Of a stretch of DNA of 64,000 bases, positions 30,186 through 41,900 are shown piece after piece (position 1 is the first letter of the stretch; each line of letters starts with the position of its first letter). The stretch lies in contig KL647304.1 in NCBI GenBank assembly GCA_000727475.1, positions 1,130,231 through 1,194,230 on the forward strand, in the 5' to 3' direction. A program made the position numbers and the translations under genes. The stretch comes from Sarcocystis neurona (taxonomy: Eukaryota; Apicomplexa; Conoidasida; Eucoccidiorida; Sarcocystidae). Under the pieces are notes generated by a model, which searched no databases, was not told the origin of the DNA, and worked only from the letters and a program-made list of their open reading frames with translations.

Positions 30186-33100
30186 TCTTGGGTGAGATTT
30201 AAGGATAGGAAGAAAGGGGCGGGAAAGGTAAAATATCGACGCCAGCAACAAAAAACATCCTTTGTGTCTCGTTTGACTTGGCACAGAGGAAGAAAAGGCA
30301 GTGGCAGACCACTACAGATGGCAAAGGGGCGGGGCACGAACGGCGGAAGGAGCTGTAATAGGGAAGAGTAGGGATCTTAGAAATAACTGTACGAGGAAGA
30401 GCCGGGAAGAGAAACAGCAGTGGGGGGTAACAAAGAAGAGATGGGACGGTGCTCGTAGTTGGAACAGTAGGAAAACAAGAAAGGCTTCAAAGCCTGTGGC
30501 CGCAGTACCAGCTGCGGTCAGTGCTCTCCTCTTTCATATCAGCATTATGCGAGAAGCAGTGGGAAAGCGAAACTCGTGAAACACAGAGGAGAAGGGCGGG
30601 AAGAAGACGCGGTACTACACAGGAGGGTTTACACACAAAGTGGAAAATATACGGCGTCGAGGAAACAGAGTAAAAAAGGGCCGTCATCCACGTAAAACGG
30701 ATGTAGGACTGCGGAAGCCAACAGCACCCGGATTCTTCGTACTGTCATTGGGGGAAGACTGAAAAGGCAATATTCATGTAGTGCAACTATTCAAAGATTT
30801 AGAAGAAAAAGTACTCGGTCACATATTTGTACAGACGTATATGCATATAGAGACATACAGGAGAGTGTGTTTGTGCTATTGTTGAAGCTATGGCGCATGC
30901 ACATAGAAAAACAAACAGGCACATATGCATTACTGAACACGAAGTACGAATATGTATATATATATATATACATAGACTCATTCGGAGATACGCGTATGCA
31001 CATACACACACATTCATCCACAGGTACTTCCGTGTACTTTCAGGGGTACTTTGCACCCTGTCCCACGGAGTGCCTCGGCAGAGAGGCGTACACCAACCTG
31101 CACTTCAGTGAAGCACATTCTTCAGAGTAGACTTTCAAAACTAACACACGTACAGCAGAGATATATATATATATGTATGAACACACATTTGCATATAGGT
31201 CTCGCGTGGGCTCAACCTGCGGCGAAGGAGGTACAGGAGCGGTTCTGCGGCTCCCATCTCCGATCGTCAACTTGTAAATTCGTCGTAGCACAGAACATGT
31301 GTACAACTATATACGGATCGGCGGATACAGAAAATCTGTACGTACGGATTTGTGAGTCATTTAAGGCAGGACTGCGTGCGTTGACATGCATCTTTCCATC
31401 GTTATTACTCACGGACATGCGCACGCAGCTCAAGAAATTTAAATATGCACAAAGTATGTGCTCATGCAGGTGTACTGTGTAAATCTGTAGCTGTACAGGG
31501 ACACACATTAATATGTGTATCAAGAATCGAGACTTTTTTGTTCCAAGTACAGCATTGAACTTTGTAGTGATGCGTGACGCCGTGCAAGCGTCTCGACGTA
31601 TCCGACTGGACGAGGGTCAATGAGGAAAAATAACCACTTGTGCAGGGCAGACTACCGCATGGATTTGAAAATCCCTTTCAGGAACATAACCGGACCAACA
31701 GGTACGCGAAATCGAACTAAGTTCCCCCGTAAGACACCGGATTTTAGGAAACGCAAGGGCAACAGACTTCTCCGAAGAAGCCGGTGCACTCCTCTGTCGC
31801 CCCTTCGCCCAACTGCACTGCATCCTTCAGCACTTCTCCACGCTGTGACCCGGCCGGTGTGACCGTGTATGCAGCCAATATTTTGCGTACGCTGCGGCTG
31901 ACTGCATGTTACACCCCCAAACGAGGGCCCGCCTGCCAGTTTGGCCTACGCAGGTACACCGGTGTGTCGGTAGAATGCGGTGGCGCCATGTAAGGGTGAG
32001 TATTTTTTTGTGTACGCAAGCGTCCGTCCACCTGTACAACTGTTCTGTCATCATTCAATCCCGGATAAGGATATATGGACGCTGGTCAACCTGTTCACGG
32101 AATGCATAATCTACAATGCACTTAAGATAGTTAACGTAAAGAGAGACACCGAAAATGTGTCCCTGTATCATGTGTACGGGTGAACACTGTCGCAGGGGTC
32201 TGGTACATCGTACATCCATAGGGTAGCAGAATGAGTGAGCGTACAGCTGCTGCGTCACGAACTAGACAACGCTTTTGCACACGCAAAAAAAGAGGCGGCA
32301 AGAACAACACTGTACAATACTCGGTAGTATTGAGTGCGTGTGTACAGGCTGCTGCTGTTGCACGCGAACGTGCTGAAAACACTTGGCATGCCTCCAGCTT
32401 CTCGGGGATCTAAACAGATCTCCTCTTAGACAAGCAAAAATCTGAAGAAATACAGGACACGGAGAAATCAGAAGAAATCATGTTCAGCAGGGGTCAAAAA
32501 AGGTGCTTTCTCGCAGACAAAAGTGGCAGTGCGAAAGAGCGTAGGGGGGACATGCCACAATCGATGGCTCGATGGCGGCACACCAGCTCGCCCGGCCGCC
32601 GTGCAGATACAATGGGGACACTCTCACAAGAACAATTATTTGCTCATCAAGACGCTAGACCGGTAAGAGGTGCTTTTATAGAATCTACGGTGCCCCGAAC
32701 ATGGACATTAACTTGTTATTAGTTTTTGCCGAGAAAGAGATGTTTCTCTTGCGCATCCCGGAGTCCGGGAGCGTCACCGAGGCCAGCTCGACTCCCCGCT
32801 TGGTAGTAGGCCGGATATTCCCCAGCTAGCCGAACCGAAATCCGCACATCCAGTCTCCGTATTTCACATACACAGACTTGAACACGCGTCCATATCTGTT
32901 CCAAATGTGAAAAGAGACGTGTATACAAATTCCAATAAAGTAAACTGTACATGTGCGTACAGCCATTCCAGGTCACACGTTTACCTTTAGTAGACATACG
33001 TCGCAGCCGCTCTGAACAGAATTGAAGTAACAGCCGTGTGCAGAAAGGTAGAAATCTAGACACACAGATGTGTTTCACGAACTCTTCACACGTATGCTTG

Positions 33101-35924
33101 CTACCAAAGCAGGCGTACACCAGACAAGGACCGCAGTGCTGAGTCTAAGGAGGGACTCAGTGCTTAGCTAGATGTGAAAGAAGTTGCGACGAGCGTACGT
33201 ACGCGCAGAAGTGGCTTGTTGGTCGTGGAGGTGACGGATAAGACCAGGCGCATAGTGTGAGACGCCACTTGTATTCTTCCAGTAGTGATGACTCCGTCTC
33301 CACAATGACTTCACACTGGACCCGTCCATTCCCACGCGTGTAGAGCATCCTATTTGCAGCAGAGTTCACAAAAGTAAAGCCCTGTTTATCTACGCACGAA
33401 CCGTCACATATATGCAGCAAGAAACATCGCACGAGCGGACATGTGGAAGGATTTCTAGTACAAATGTATAGACGTGTCCGATACTTCTGTGTATGTACGC
33501 ACCAACCGTACGGGTACACAAACAAGTCCGTGTCACCACAACATCGACGCCGTCAACTGCAGAGACGCTTGAAGGTACAAGCGTGTATACGTTCGTGTGC
33601 ATATATACGTACAATTGTGGGTGTTTTCGTCTGCTGTCTCTTAATGACGGTCCAAAAAACCGCCTCCCCGCATTGTTTCTGAAACTCGTGTATTCCTATT
33701 GGAACTAGTCTGCTAACTCCGAACTACGCAACAACAAATCATAACAGCGCAGTCCTCCTGTACGTCTTTGGTGTGGAAGATTTTGGAGTTTTGGGCGAAT
33801 GAATCCCCACTTTTTGCAGACGGTTGGTTTCGCGATTCAGGTGTACAGCAATGATAATATGACAAATATGATCAATGATGTGAGCCCTAAAGGTTGACTT
33901 CTGTCAGACTGCAGGTCGCTGAGCCGCTGTCGCGCACGCACTGTCTTTAAATAATTGGCAGCTGAGGGCTCTACACACATACGTTTTGTACAGCAGTACC
34001 AGAAGACGTCAAACTGGAGCGCGCGTACGAATCAAGTTGCAGGCCTGTGACCCCAACTCCTGTTGCTACCGACATTGCAGCCACAACAAGTATTCACACT
34101 AATCCACTCAGACCACGACCACTCTTACAACTGCTACTACTCTCGAAATTGATTCATCTACAACTACCAACTTACGCGTATATGCGACCACGCTGTGCGA
34201 CACATTGAAATGTTAACCCCTGCAGCGTCTCGGAACTTCTTTGTGGCGGGTGAGCAGACAGTGGTCCACTCTGGTGGTGTTGCAACTGCCAGACAGTAGC
34301 TACCGTCCCCATATATGCGTGGATCGCCCGCATCACAAACACGTGGTGATGTGCAGGACGGACCACGGAATCGTTGCTGGTTGCTCCCGTGACACTTTGT
34401 TGTCCACTCAGCAGGTTTTGCTTGTAACTCTGGGACAACTGCTAGCGGAGATACAATGTGCGAAATTGGGAGGGCTGCCGCCGCTTTATTCGTATCGCGT
34501 GCACATCAAGTAGTGGAATTATACCGTGTCAACTAGATGTGGTACCGCGACAGCAGCTGTTCACCTGCGTCGACTTCGTGCGCATCTCGTGAAGTTGCAG
34601 AGGGCGCTGCGCTGATCACACGAGAAATCACCACCACGGCCATCTGTGGTGATATACTTGCATGCTTGTACACCCGACGAGTCACAGTAGCTCGACACCT
34701 GCGCTTGTTTGTCGACGCCGAAACAGGTATTTGCGTTGTGGACATTTGCTTTCCGTGTATGCTCGGGATTGCGCACATTTTAGTGGGACTTCGCGAGGTT
34801 CCACACTCGGTGAAATACCTACTCACTGTCGAGCAGCAGCGCAACAATGCACAGGCGGAAGCTTCGGGTGCGTCCCACGGTCAGAGCACCGAACATCAAG
34901 TTGACCAGTGGTGCCCAAATTAGTGGCAATTTTACTCCAGCAACACAAGGCCTTGAGATCGGGCATCTACACGTATTGGCGTCCACACGTGATGGACTCT
35001 ACACACGCATGAACTAGGGACTGCAATGAAGTACCAGGTGCCCAGCTTCTACAGAGTTGAGAGTAACCTGCGCCGCCGCAGTATGCCCTGCGCACTGTGG
35101 AATTCAGACGTCACTTTAGTCGCACATCCAGACTTAACGCTGGTACCTGAATTCAGGTGTCCTACGTGGACTATGCACACTTCTGCATACCTGTACGCAG
35201 GTAGACCGTACACTTGCAGACCAACGTATAGACGTACACGTACCGCTCTCACACGCCGCTGACATACAGAAGTGTTACACCTACGTCTCCGTCGCGAGTG
35301 AGGCCGACTACATGAGACAACATACAGCTTCTTTGCAGCAGTATTTAGAGACTTCGAGTCTCCGACCCGAGCCGCGAGACTAATTAGAATAAACAAATAC
35401 AAGAATTTTGGGGATAGTTGCAGTGTCATTCCGGTAACTCCGAGTAGAGAAAATCCTTTCCAGTTGTTGCTTTCCTCTCGCGTTCCGCTTTCGTGAGTCA
35501 TATTCTTTACACAGTTTAAGTTCGGTACTGTGTGACCGTCCCATCTTCCCTACACACTTCTATTTACATTATGTTCCTGAATGAGCGTCACTCTATCTTT
35601 TGAGTGTGAACAGTTCCCTGTTTTTCTACCGAGATTAGTTTCTGCCCTCACAGCTTAGAAACCGTGTGAGACTACCGTGTACTCTGATTCTCCTCCGGCA
35701 CGAAGACGGTTGCTGCAAGAGGCTGCCTTTCATGGATGGTACATCTCCGGTCGTCGCGGCTTACCCTCTATCTCTTCAGGGGGGCTTTCACACTGCCGAG
35801 ACCGTTACAAAAACGCACAAGTTGAGGCTTCCCTCAGCGCTCTTTGCCGTTTAACGATGTTCGTGTTTTGTCATGAGTACGAAGGACGAAAAACACAGTC
35901 ACACGTATCATGCAACAGACACCT
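30186..35924. other. Gene-poor region between PPCS and the ApiAP2 gene
   Basis: About 5.7 kb of roughly 50% GC sequence with almost no microsatellite apart from a short TA run near 30955. The longest frames (34537-34923 + and 33157-33525 -) are short, overlap other frames and show no domain. It probably holds the PPCS promoter and the ApiAP2 3' UTR. Non-coding RNA genes or an unrecognised gene with short exons remain possible. Confidence 0.5.
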
Positions 35925-38900
35925 TTAGCAGTCCTGCTGTTCTTTCCAGTTACTGAAGCAGGTGATTATCGCTGCCAGAAGAGCGCGACTTTTGTACTGC
36001 GACAACACGGGCACAGAAAAAAGAACGCATTCTAAAAACCCACTCAGAAGGAGCATGACTGTCTTCTCGAGTGCTTCTACACTGCCGGTGTAGTCCGTGC
36101 CCCGTCCTCCACCACGGACTTTCGTTTCCTTTTTGTGCTCTCTGATGTCTTCTGCCTCCTCCCCGCTATCCTCTGACTCCTCTTCGCTTCGGTCTCCTTC
36201 TTGAGAGCCGCCACTGACGCGTGTGCGTAGCGTGTCTAACAACTCATCGAACATCCGAAGACACCATGCGGCAGTATTTCCTTCTGTTCTTCTTTCGCGT
36301 TCTACCGTATCCCCACTCCTCGAACAAGCAGCACCTTTGTGCGTAACGCCGTTCGATGCATCGCATTCTCCTGCAGACGGAAACAACAAAATACGCGGTA
36401 AATTTACTATGGCACCCTCAGTATCGTTCTGTGCTGCCGGTGCTCCTGCACCAGGAGACTGCTGTAGGAGGTCCTTCAAATTTTCTCTCAGCTTGAGCAG
36501 CGCCTCCATAAGCACAATTCGACAAGAACCATTATCCCCCCTCCTCCGGTCATTTCTGAACTTGCTGAGACTGCAGTTGTCTGCGTGGCAGGTCCGAGTG
36601 TTGTTCCCGTTGCCGCTCCGGATGGTGCTTTCGAGGCCGTCGTCACTGTCCGGAGTCCTGCTCCTCGCTGAAGCGGCATCCTTTTTTCCAGGGCCACCAT
36701 TTTCTTCATCCGTCACTTTGTCGGCGCTGCTGTGTCCATCTTCTTCGCGCGCCTCTGCGTCCGGAGATTTCCCTCCACCAGTTTGTGCAAATCTCAGGTT
36801 TCGACTCTCTGGACGCTTTCCAGAAGCTTCACCGTCACTGCTGAGTCTCACCGTGGCCTTCCGGCTGTTGCCGTCCCTTACACGCAATGACGTTCCTGAC
36901 GGACTACCTGGGCATACACAGTCTTCTGTCTCCGCCCGTGCTGCTTCGGCTGGGAAGGTGAGATTCTTCTCTTTTTCCAAAAGCGCAGTCCCGCCAGGTA
37001 AAACTGGGCCCGCTTCCGTGGGCAGCTCGTCTGGAGTTGGACTCGGTGCTGTCGTAGGAGTATCTTCGTAACGTGTCTTTGGTATGTCTACGTGTGATTC
37101 CACTAACAAAGCAGCAGCAGCAGCAGCACTACTGCTCCACCTCCTCGCCGCGTTTCCTGTGTGAGTGAGGCTCTCGACGCCTAATAGTTCACTGGTCCCA
37201 TGTTTCCCCCTAGCTTTTTCTTCCGACACGAAATTCCAGCTGTCGCGGCAGCAACCAGAGACACCACTACCGCTATCCGCAACACAGGGAAGACGTTCTT
37301 CGAGGCCTGACTCTGCACGCGGCGTGTCGTCCTTCTCTTCACTGGACACATATAGCAAGTTGCCTTTCGAACACTTCTCGCTCCTTTGTTTCTCCCGAAG
37401 AGCTGCCTTGGCAACGGCTTCTGCTGCCGCTGCCGCGTTCGCCGTTGTTGCGTCTACAAACCTCGCGCATTCTTCTACTCGCGGTCCTCTCGATGATGTC
37501 TGCATCCCTACGGCTCCCAGCACTGCTGCCGCGTTTCGCGCGACACTCGCCTCTGACTTGGTTGCTGCTGTTGCTGTTGCCGCTCGCAATGCTGCTGTTG
37601 GAGCACGTGTCGCTGCGTGACGACGTCCGCTTTCTTCCTTGCTTCCTCCGTGTCCGACGTCGGCATCGCCCTGAACGTCCCCGTCTTGATCAAGCAGCTG
37701 CTCTTCAACTGCTGGTGCACTGAAACGTGACGCGTCTTCTGAATCCTTGGCCGATGTTGGGTTCTCGTGACTAGCAGTACCGAGAGCTGGGTGGGCTGAA
37801 CGGACGCTTGCAGCGTGGTGTTGCAGCTCATGAGTGCGCATCTGCACAGTGCTTTGCAAACGCTCAGAACATAATCCAGAACGTTGTTTATTCGGTGCAG
37901 CACTCATGCCGGCAGGCACTGCTTCGCAGAGCAACGCGTTCTCGGTCCTATCTGCCGCTTCTTCCAATCGTGCGTGCCCGCTTTCATCGATTAAAGTGTT
38001 TGCTTGTTTGTCAACGTCCATCGGCTGCTCCCGAACCTGCTGTGGAAGCGCATTCACCAAGACACTTGCTCCTGTCGCACCAGCAGACGCACCCCGTCGC
38101 ATTTCTGCTTCTTCTTCGTAACCTCCTGCGGGTCTATTCGAGGTGCTGCTGCTCGGTCCGTCATGCTTTTGACTGGAAACACCCGCTGCGTTGCCAGTTC
38201 CGTCGTTTCGATCACGGGGGCACACTCCGTCGACTCTCTCTATGATGTCCAGTGGCTGCTGCTGCGGCGATCTACAACAGGTCTCACGTGGATTCCTCCT
38301 TCCTGGAGATGCTTCTGTTGCTTCAATGGAAACAGGGTGAATTTGACGGGGCGTATTTGGTCTTGCATTTCCTTCGTTCCCTTCTCGTGTGCTTGTTTCT
38401 TCTTCTCCTCGGCATGCATCTTCCTCCTCTCTCTCCCACGCAATACATTCTTCTGCTGCACTGCTGCACATCTGTGGTGCGCTACGCTCGAAAGAAGGAC
38501 GCCTGCGCTTCCTCTGCTTTTCGTCCTGTAAGGCTACTGTGCTTTCGGTATCTCCCACAGAAGAAGGTTTCAACCCAGAAACGCCCAGATCGACTGGCCC
38601 CTGCGACGACGACTCTCGCCCTTCTGCTTCGTTAGTCTTCTGCAGTGCTACGGCGGGAGACTCTCTCGCCGCCGCAGTTGTTCGTGTAACATCCGAAAAT
38701 GCGTCGGTAACTGTTGCCGGTCCCGTATTCCTCACTGCTGCTGCTGGTGACGTACACACCGATGCAGGATGTAGCTGCAGTGCTACTACCCGCGCTGCTT
38801 CTGCTGGTGGCACACACTTTTCCTCGGTTATCGTTTCAGGAGAACGGCAAGACGTCCCTCCTTTATCTTGGAACACTAAGTTGCTCTGCCTATCCCTCTC

Positions 38901-41900
38901 CTGTTCATCGACGTTCTCTTCCGGTGCTAGACTCCTTCTCAGTGTCTCCCACATTTCCTTACCTTGCACGTGCATCTGGACAGGTGCAGCAAGGTTCCCC
39001 ACTTGATGTTTCTCCGGGTCTTCCTTTCCTTCCTGTGCCTCAATTTCTTGGCCCTCTCCATGTCGCCGGCACCCGTCACCTAGCACTGACGCCCCTTTGC
39101 ATGCCGCTACGGCGTGCCTGTCCTCATTTTGAGCGCAGAGAGTCGTGGGTGTCTCTGAGTTGCGATCCCCTGCAGAAACACCATCTCCCTGCTGTTCTCG
39201 AAGGCGTCCATGCGAATCCAGCTGACTACTGGCAACGAGTTGTACTAGTAGTTCCTTGTTTCCTTCAAAAACCGAGAGCCCGTGTCGCGAGAGCTCCTGC
39301 TTCTCGGTGGGAGACAAACTTGCGCGTCCTTTGGGCAGCGTCCGCGCCGCCGCTGGGGTCAAATGTGGATGGCTAGTCCGGCTTCCTGTACTGGACGGAT
39401 CCTCTTGAGAAGCCCTGTACTGTAGTACTTTTCGGCGCTTTGTGTAAGGCTCTGGATACAAGGCTGCCTCATCAGTAGACCACGTTTCAGCGAGATTGTG
39501 ATTCGTTAACGGAGGGAGCCTTTGCTCAAATCCCGCAGGCAGGGCACCGTAATCTGTATTGTTTGTAGACGGATACACATTGTTTAGGCAATCTCCACGA
39601 GACGCGAGACATCGAGCTTCTTCAGAAGAAGCGGGAACTGTGGAGAGAAACCCAAAGCCTCTCTGACCTTCCACAGAAGTCCTGACAAACGTTTGCTGTC
39701 CGTGCTCAGACAACGTCGTGGAGGAAGGAGCGGTGACAGTTGAGCTGCCGACGGGGTTAGAGGCCCACGCTCTTTCAGAAACATTGAGCGAACAGGCTTC
39801 CCCGATGTAGGGTGTCTCGGGAATTCCAGGTGGATGCCGTGAGGTGCTTGATGCATACGCGTGCCGTGAGGACGAGTGCGACGGGATCTTCACTGGCACG
39901 GGTAGCGGTGGTTTCAACGAGACGTACGGACCTTCAAACCCCCTAAAACACAGGGTCCCGTCTGACGTGGCGAATGCTCGTCTAGCCCCCTCTGTCCCGG
40001 CATTTGACTTCGGTTCGTTAGTAATTCTCGATGTCGACATCTGCTGTGGAAAGCGCTGATGTGGCATGCTACAGAAATTCGGACTCTCAATTACTCCGGA
40101 ACTTGCAGTTGAAGCTGCAAGTGCCTGCCTTGAGATACCGCTATTGTTGAGTTCGGCAATACTCAAGGAGGTTGGATACTTCGGTAAACCTGCTTCTCCT
40201 GCCCTACAATTTGTGTCCCGAAGCCGGCAGTCACTGCTGTCGACGGAGTCACAGCTGGTGGGTGATCCACGAGTTGACGTTGGGTGTTGAGGACGTCGCG
40301 TCAAGTTGCCTGATTCCGCTGAAAAGCAGCGGAGAAAGTCCCGAGCGACATCGTCTGTGTGACAGGCTTTGGAGTGCTGGCGCAGTCGCTCCGCGATCGC
40401 GTGGGCTCTGGCGCCCTCCATACCAAATTTGAGAACGCTCCAACTTCTGCTGCGTTTCTTTCCGTCAATTTTCCAGCTGCATCGCCACGACAAATTTCCA
40501 CTTCTCGTGTCGAAGTAGACTCCCCTGACAGCGGGAAACATGCGAGCTTGTCGCACCAACAGCAACCGCTTCGCTTCTCCTACATCGTTTCCGCCGCTGG
40601 GGGAAGACGAGGTGCAATCCGATTCACCTTCATCCGCCGAAGAATCCTGCATTTCTACTTCGCCTGCTTCATCTGCGTTGTAACACCGAGACACTGTGCT
40701 TTCCTTCGCTGAAAGAGAACCACACAAATTCCTCATTTCTTCGCTTTCAGAGCAAGTAGAAGCCCGACCCTCCACTTTTCCAATCACACGAGGCACCGCC
40801 GGTGCATACAGTGTCCCTGTTTTCTCAATCTGTGCAAGAGTATTGTTCAGTTCTCTGGTCGACAACTGAGAGGGGGATAGCTGTCCTAACTCCGCTCTTG
40901 CGTGCAGAGCAGAACTGACAAATTTCGGGTCCACACTTTTCTCTGCAGAAACTGGGGAACACCTGGCATCACTTTGTCGTCGTACACACCATCGGCGCTT
41001 GTGTTCGTTCTGCTCGAGTTTCTGGTCGATGCTGGCCACCATTCCCTCTACCGCGTTCTCTTCCACAGCCGGAGCTCCCCTTGCCAACTTTCTCGCGTCG
41101 TCTCCAGAGAGGTCTGCGTGTCTCGGCGTTTCCAACCGACCGACTGTTTGAGCAGCTCCACTGTTATAGAGCACTTTCTCAAGTTCTGTCAAGCGGCCAC
41201 ATGTATACGTGTTGCCAGATTCATCCTGCAAGTTTTCAGCAGTTTTCAAGAGAGTCGAAGCCTGAATGATTCCTGGACCGTTGGACGCCTCTATGCGCAG
41301 AGGATTCACATCAGAGAAATGGTCTAACACGACGTGGTCGTTCAACGAAGTCCACTGAGATTGCAAAAGCTTATCAAGGATGTGATCCAGCGTGTGCCTG
41401 AAACCCAGCAGCTGACCTTCGGCTTGGCTGTCGCCCGGCAAGGTATTGGTTTGTTTGTGAGCACCGCCGTCTGTGTTCCCCTCACCCCGGTAGTCTTCTT
41501 CTCTAAAGGGTCTTTCGTTTTCGTCCCTCTGACTATCAGGAGTGGATAGCTGTCCATACGTCTCATCCTGCTTACCCATTCTACTCATCCCTGCACCGTA
41601 AGCGAGGTCCCATTTACTCCTATGGTTGTGAATATCACCAGCACTTGCTCCATGGGACAAGACAGACATGGGGTTCGAACGGCCTTGAATGGCATTCTGC
41701 ATGAGTGTAAAATTGTCCTCGGACGGCCTCGGTGCCTGAAAGGAGGATCCAGTTACGCCATATTCGGTCTGAACTCCTTTCAGCAAACTGAGAAGCTCTT
41801 TTGCCTGCTGCTGCGCACGCGCGGTAGGATCGTTATGCTGCCACCTTTTCGCTACGTCGGGCCCTTCTAGAGGCGGTGCTGAGGTACACACCTCTGAATG

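Noticed and set aside
29416..30195. 259-codon plus-strand frame opposite PPCS exon 1
   Set aside because: It mirrors the low-complexity A/S coding on the minus strand; the minus strand carries the PPCS motif SGGTAVPLE.
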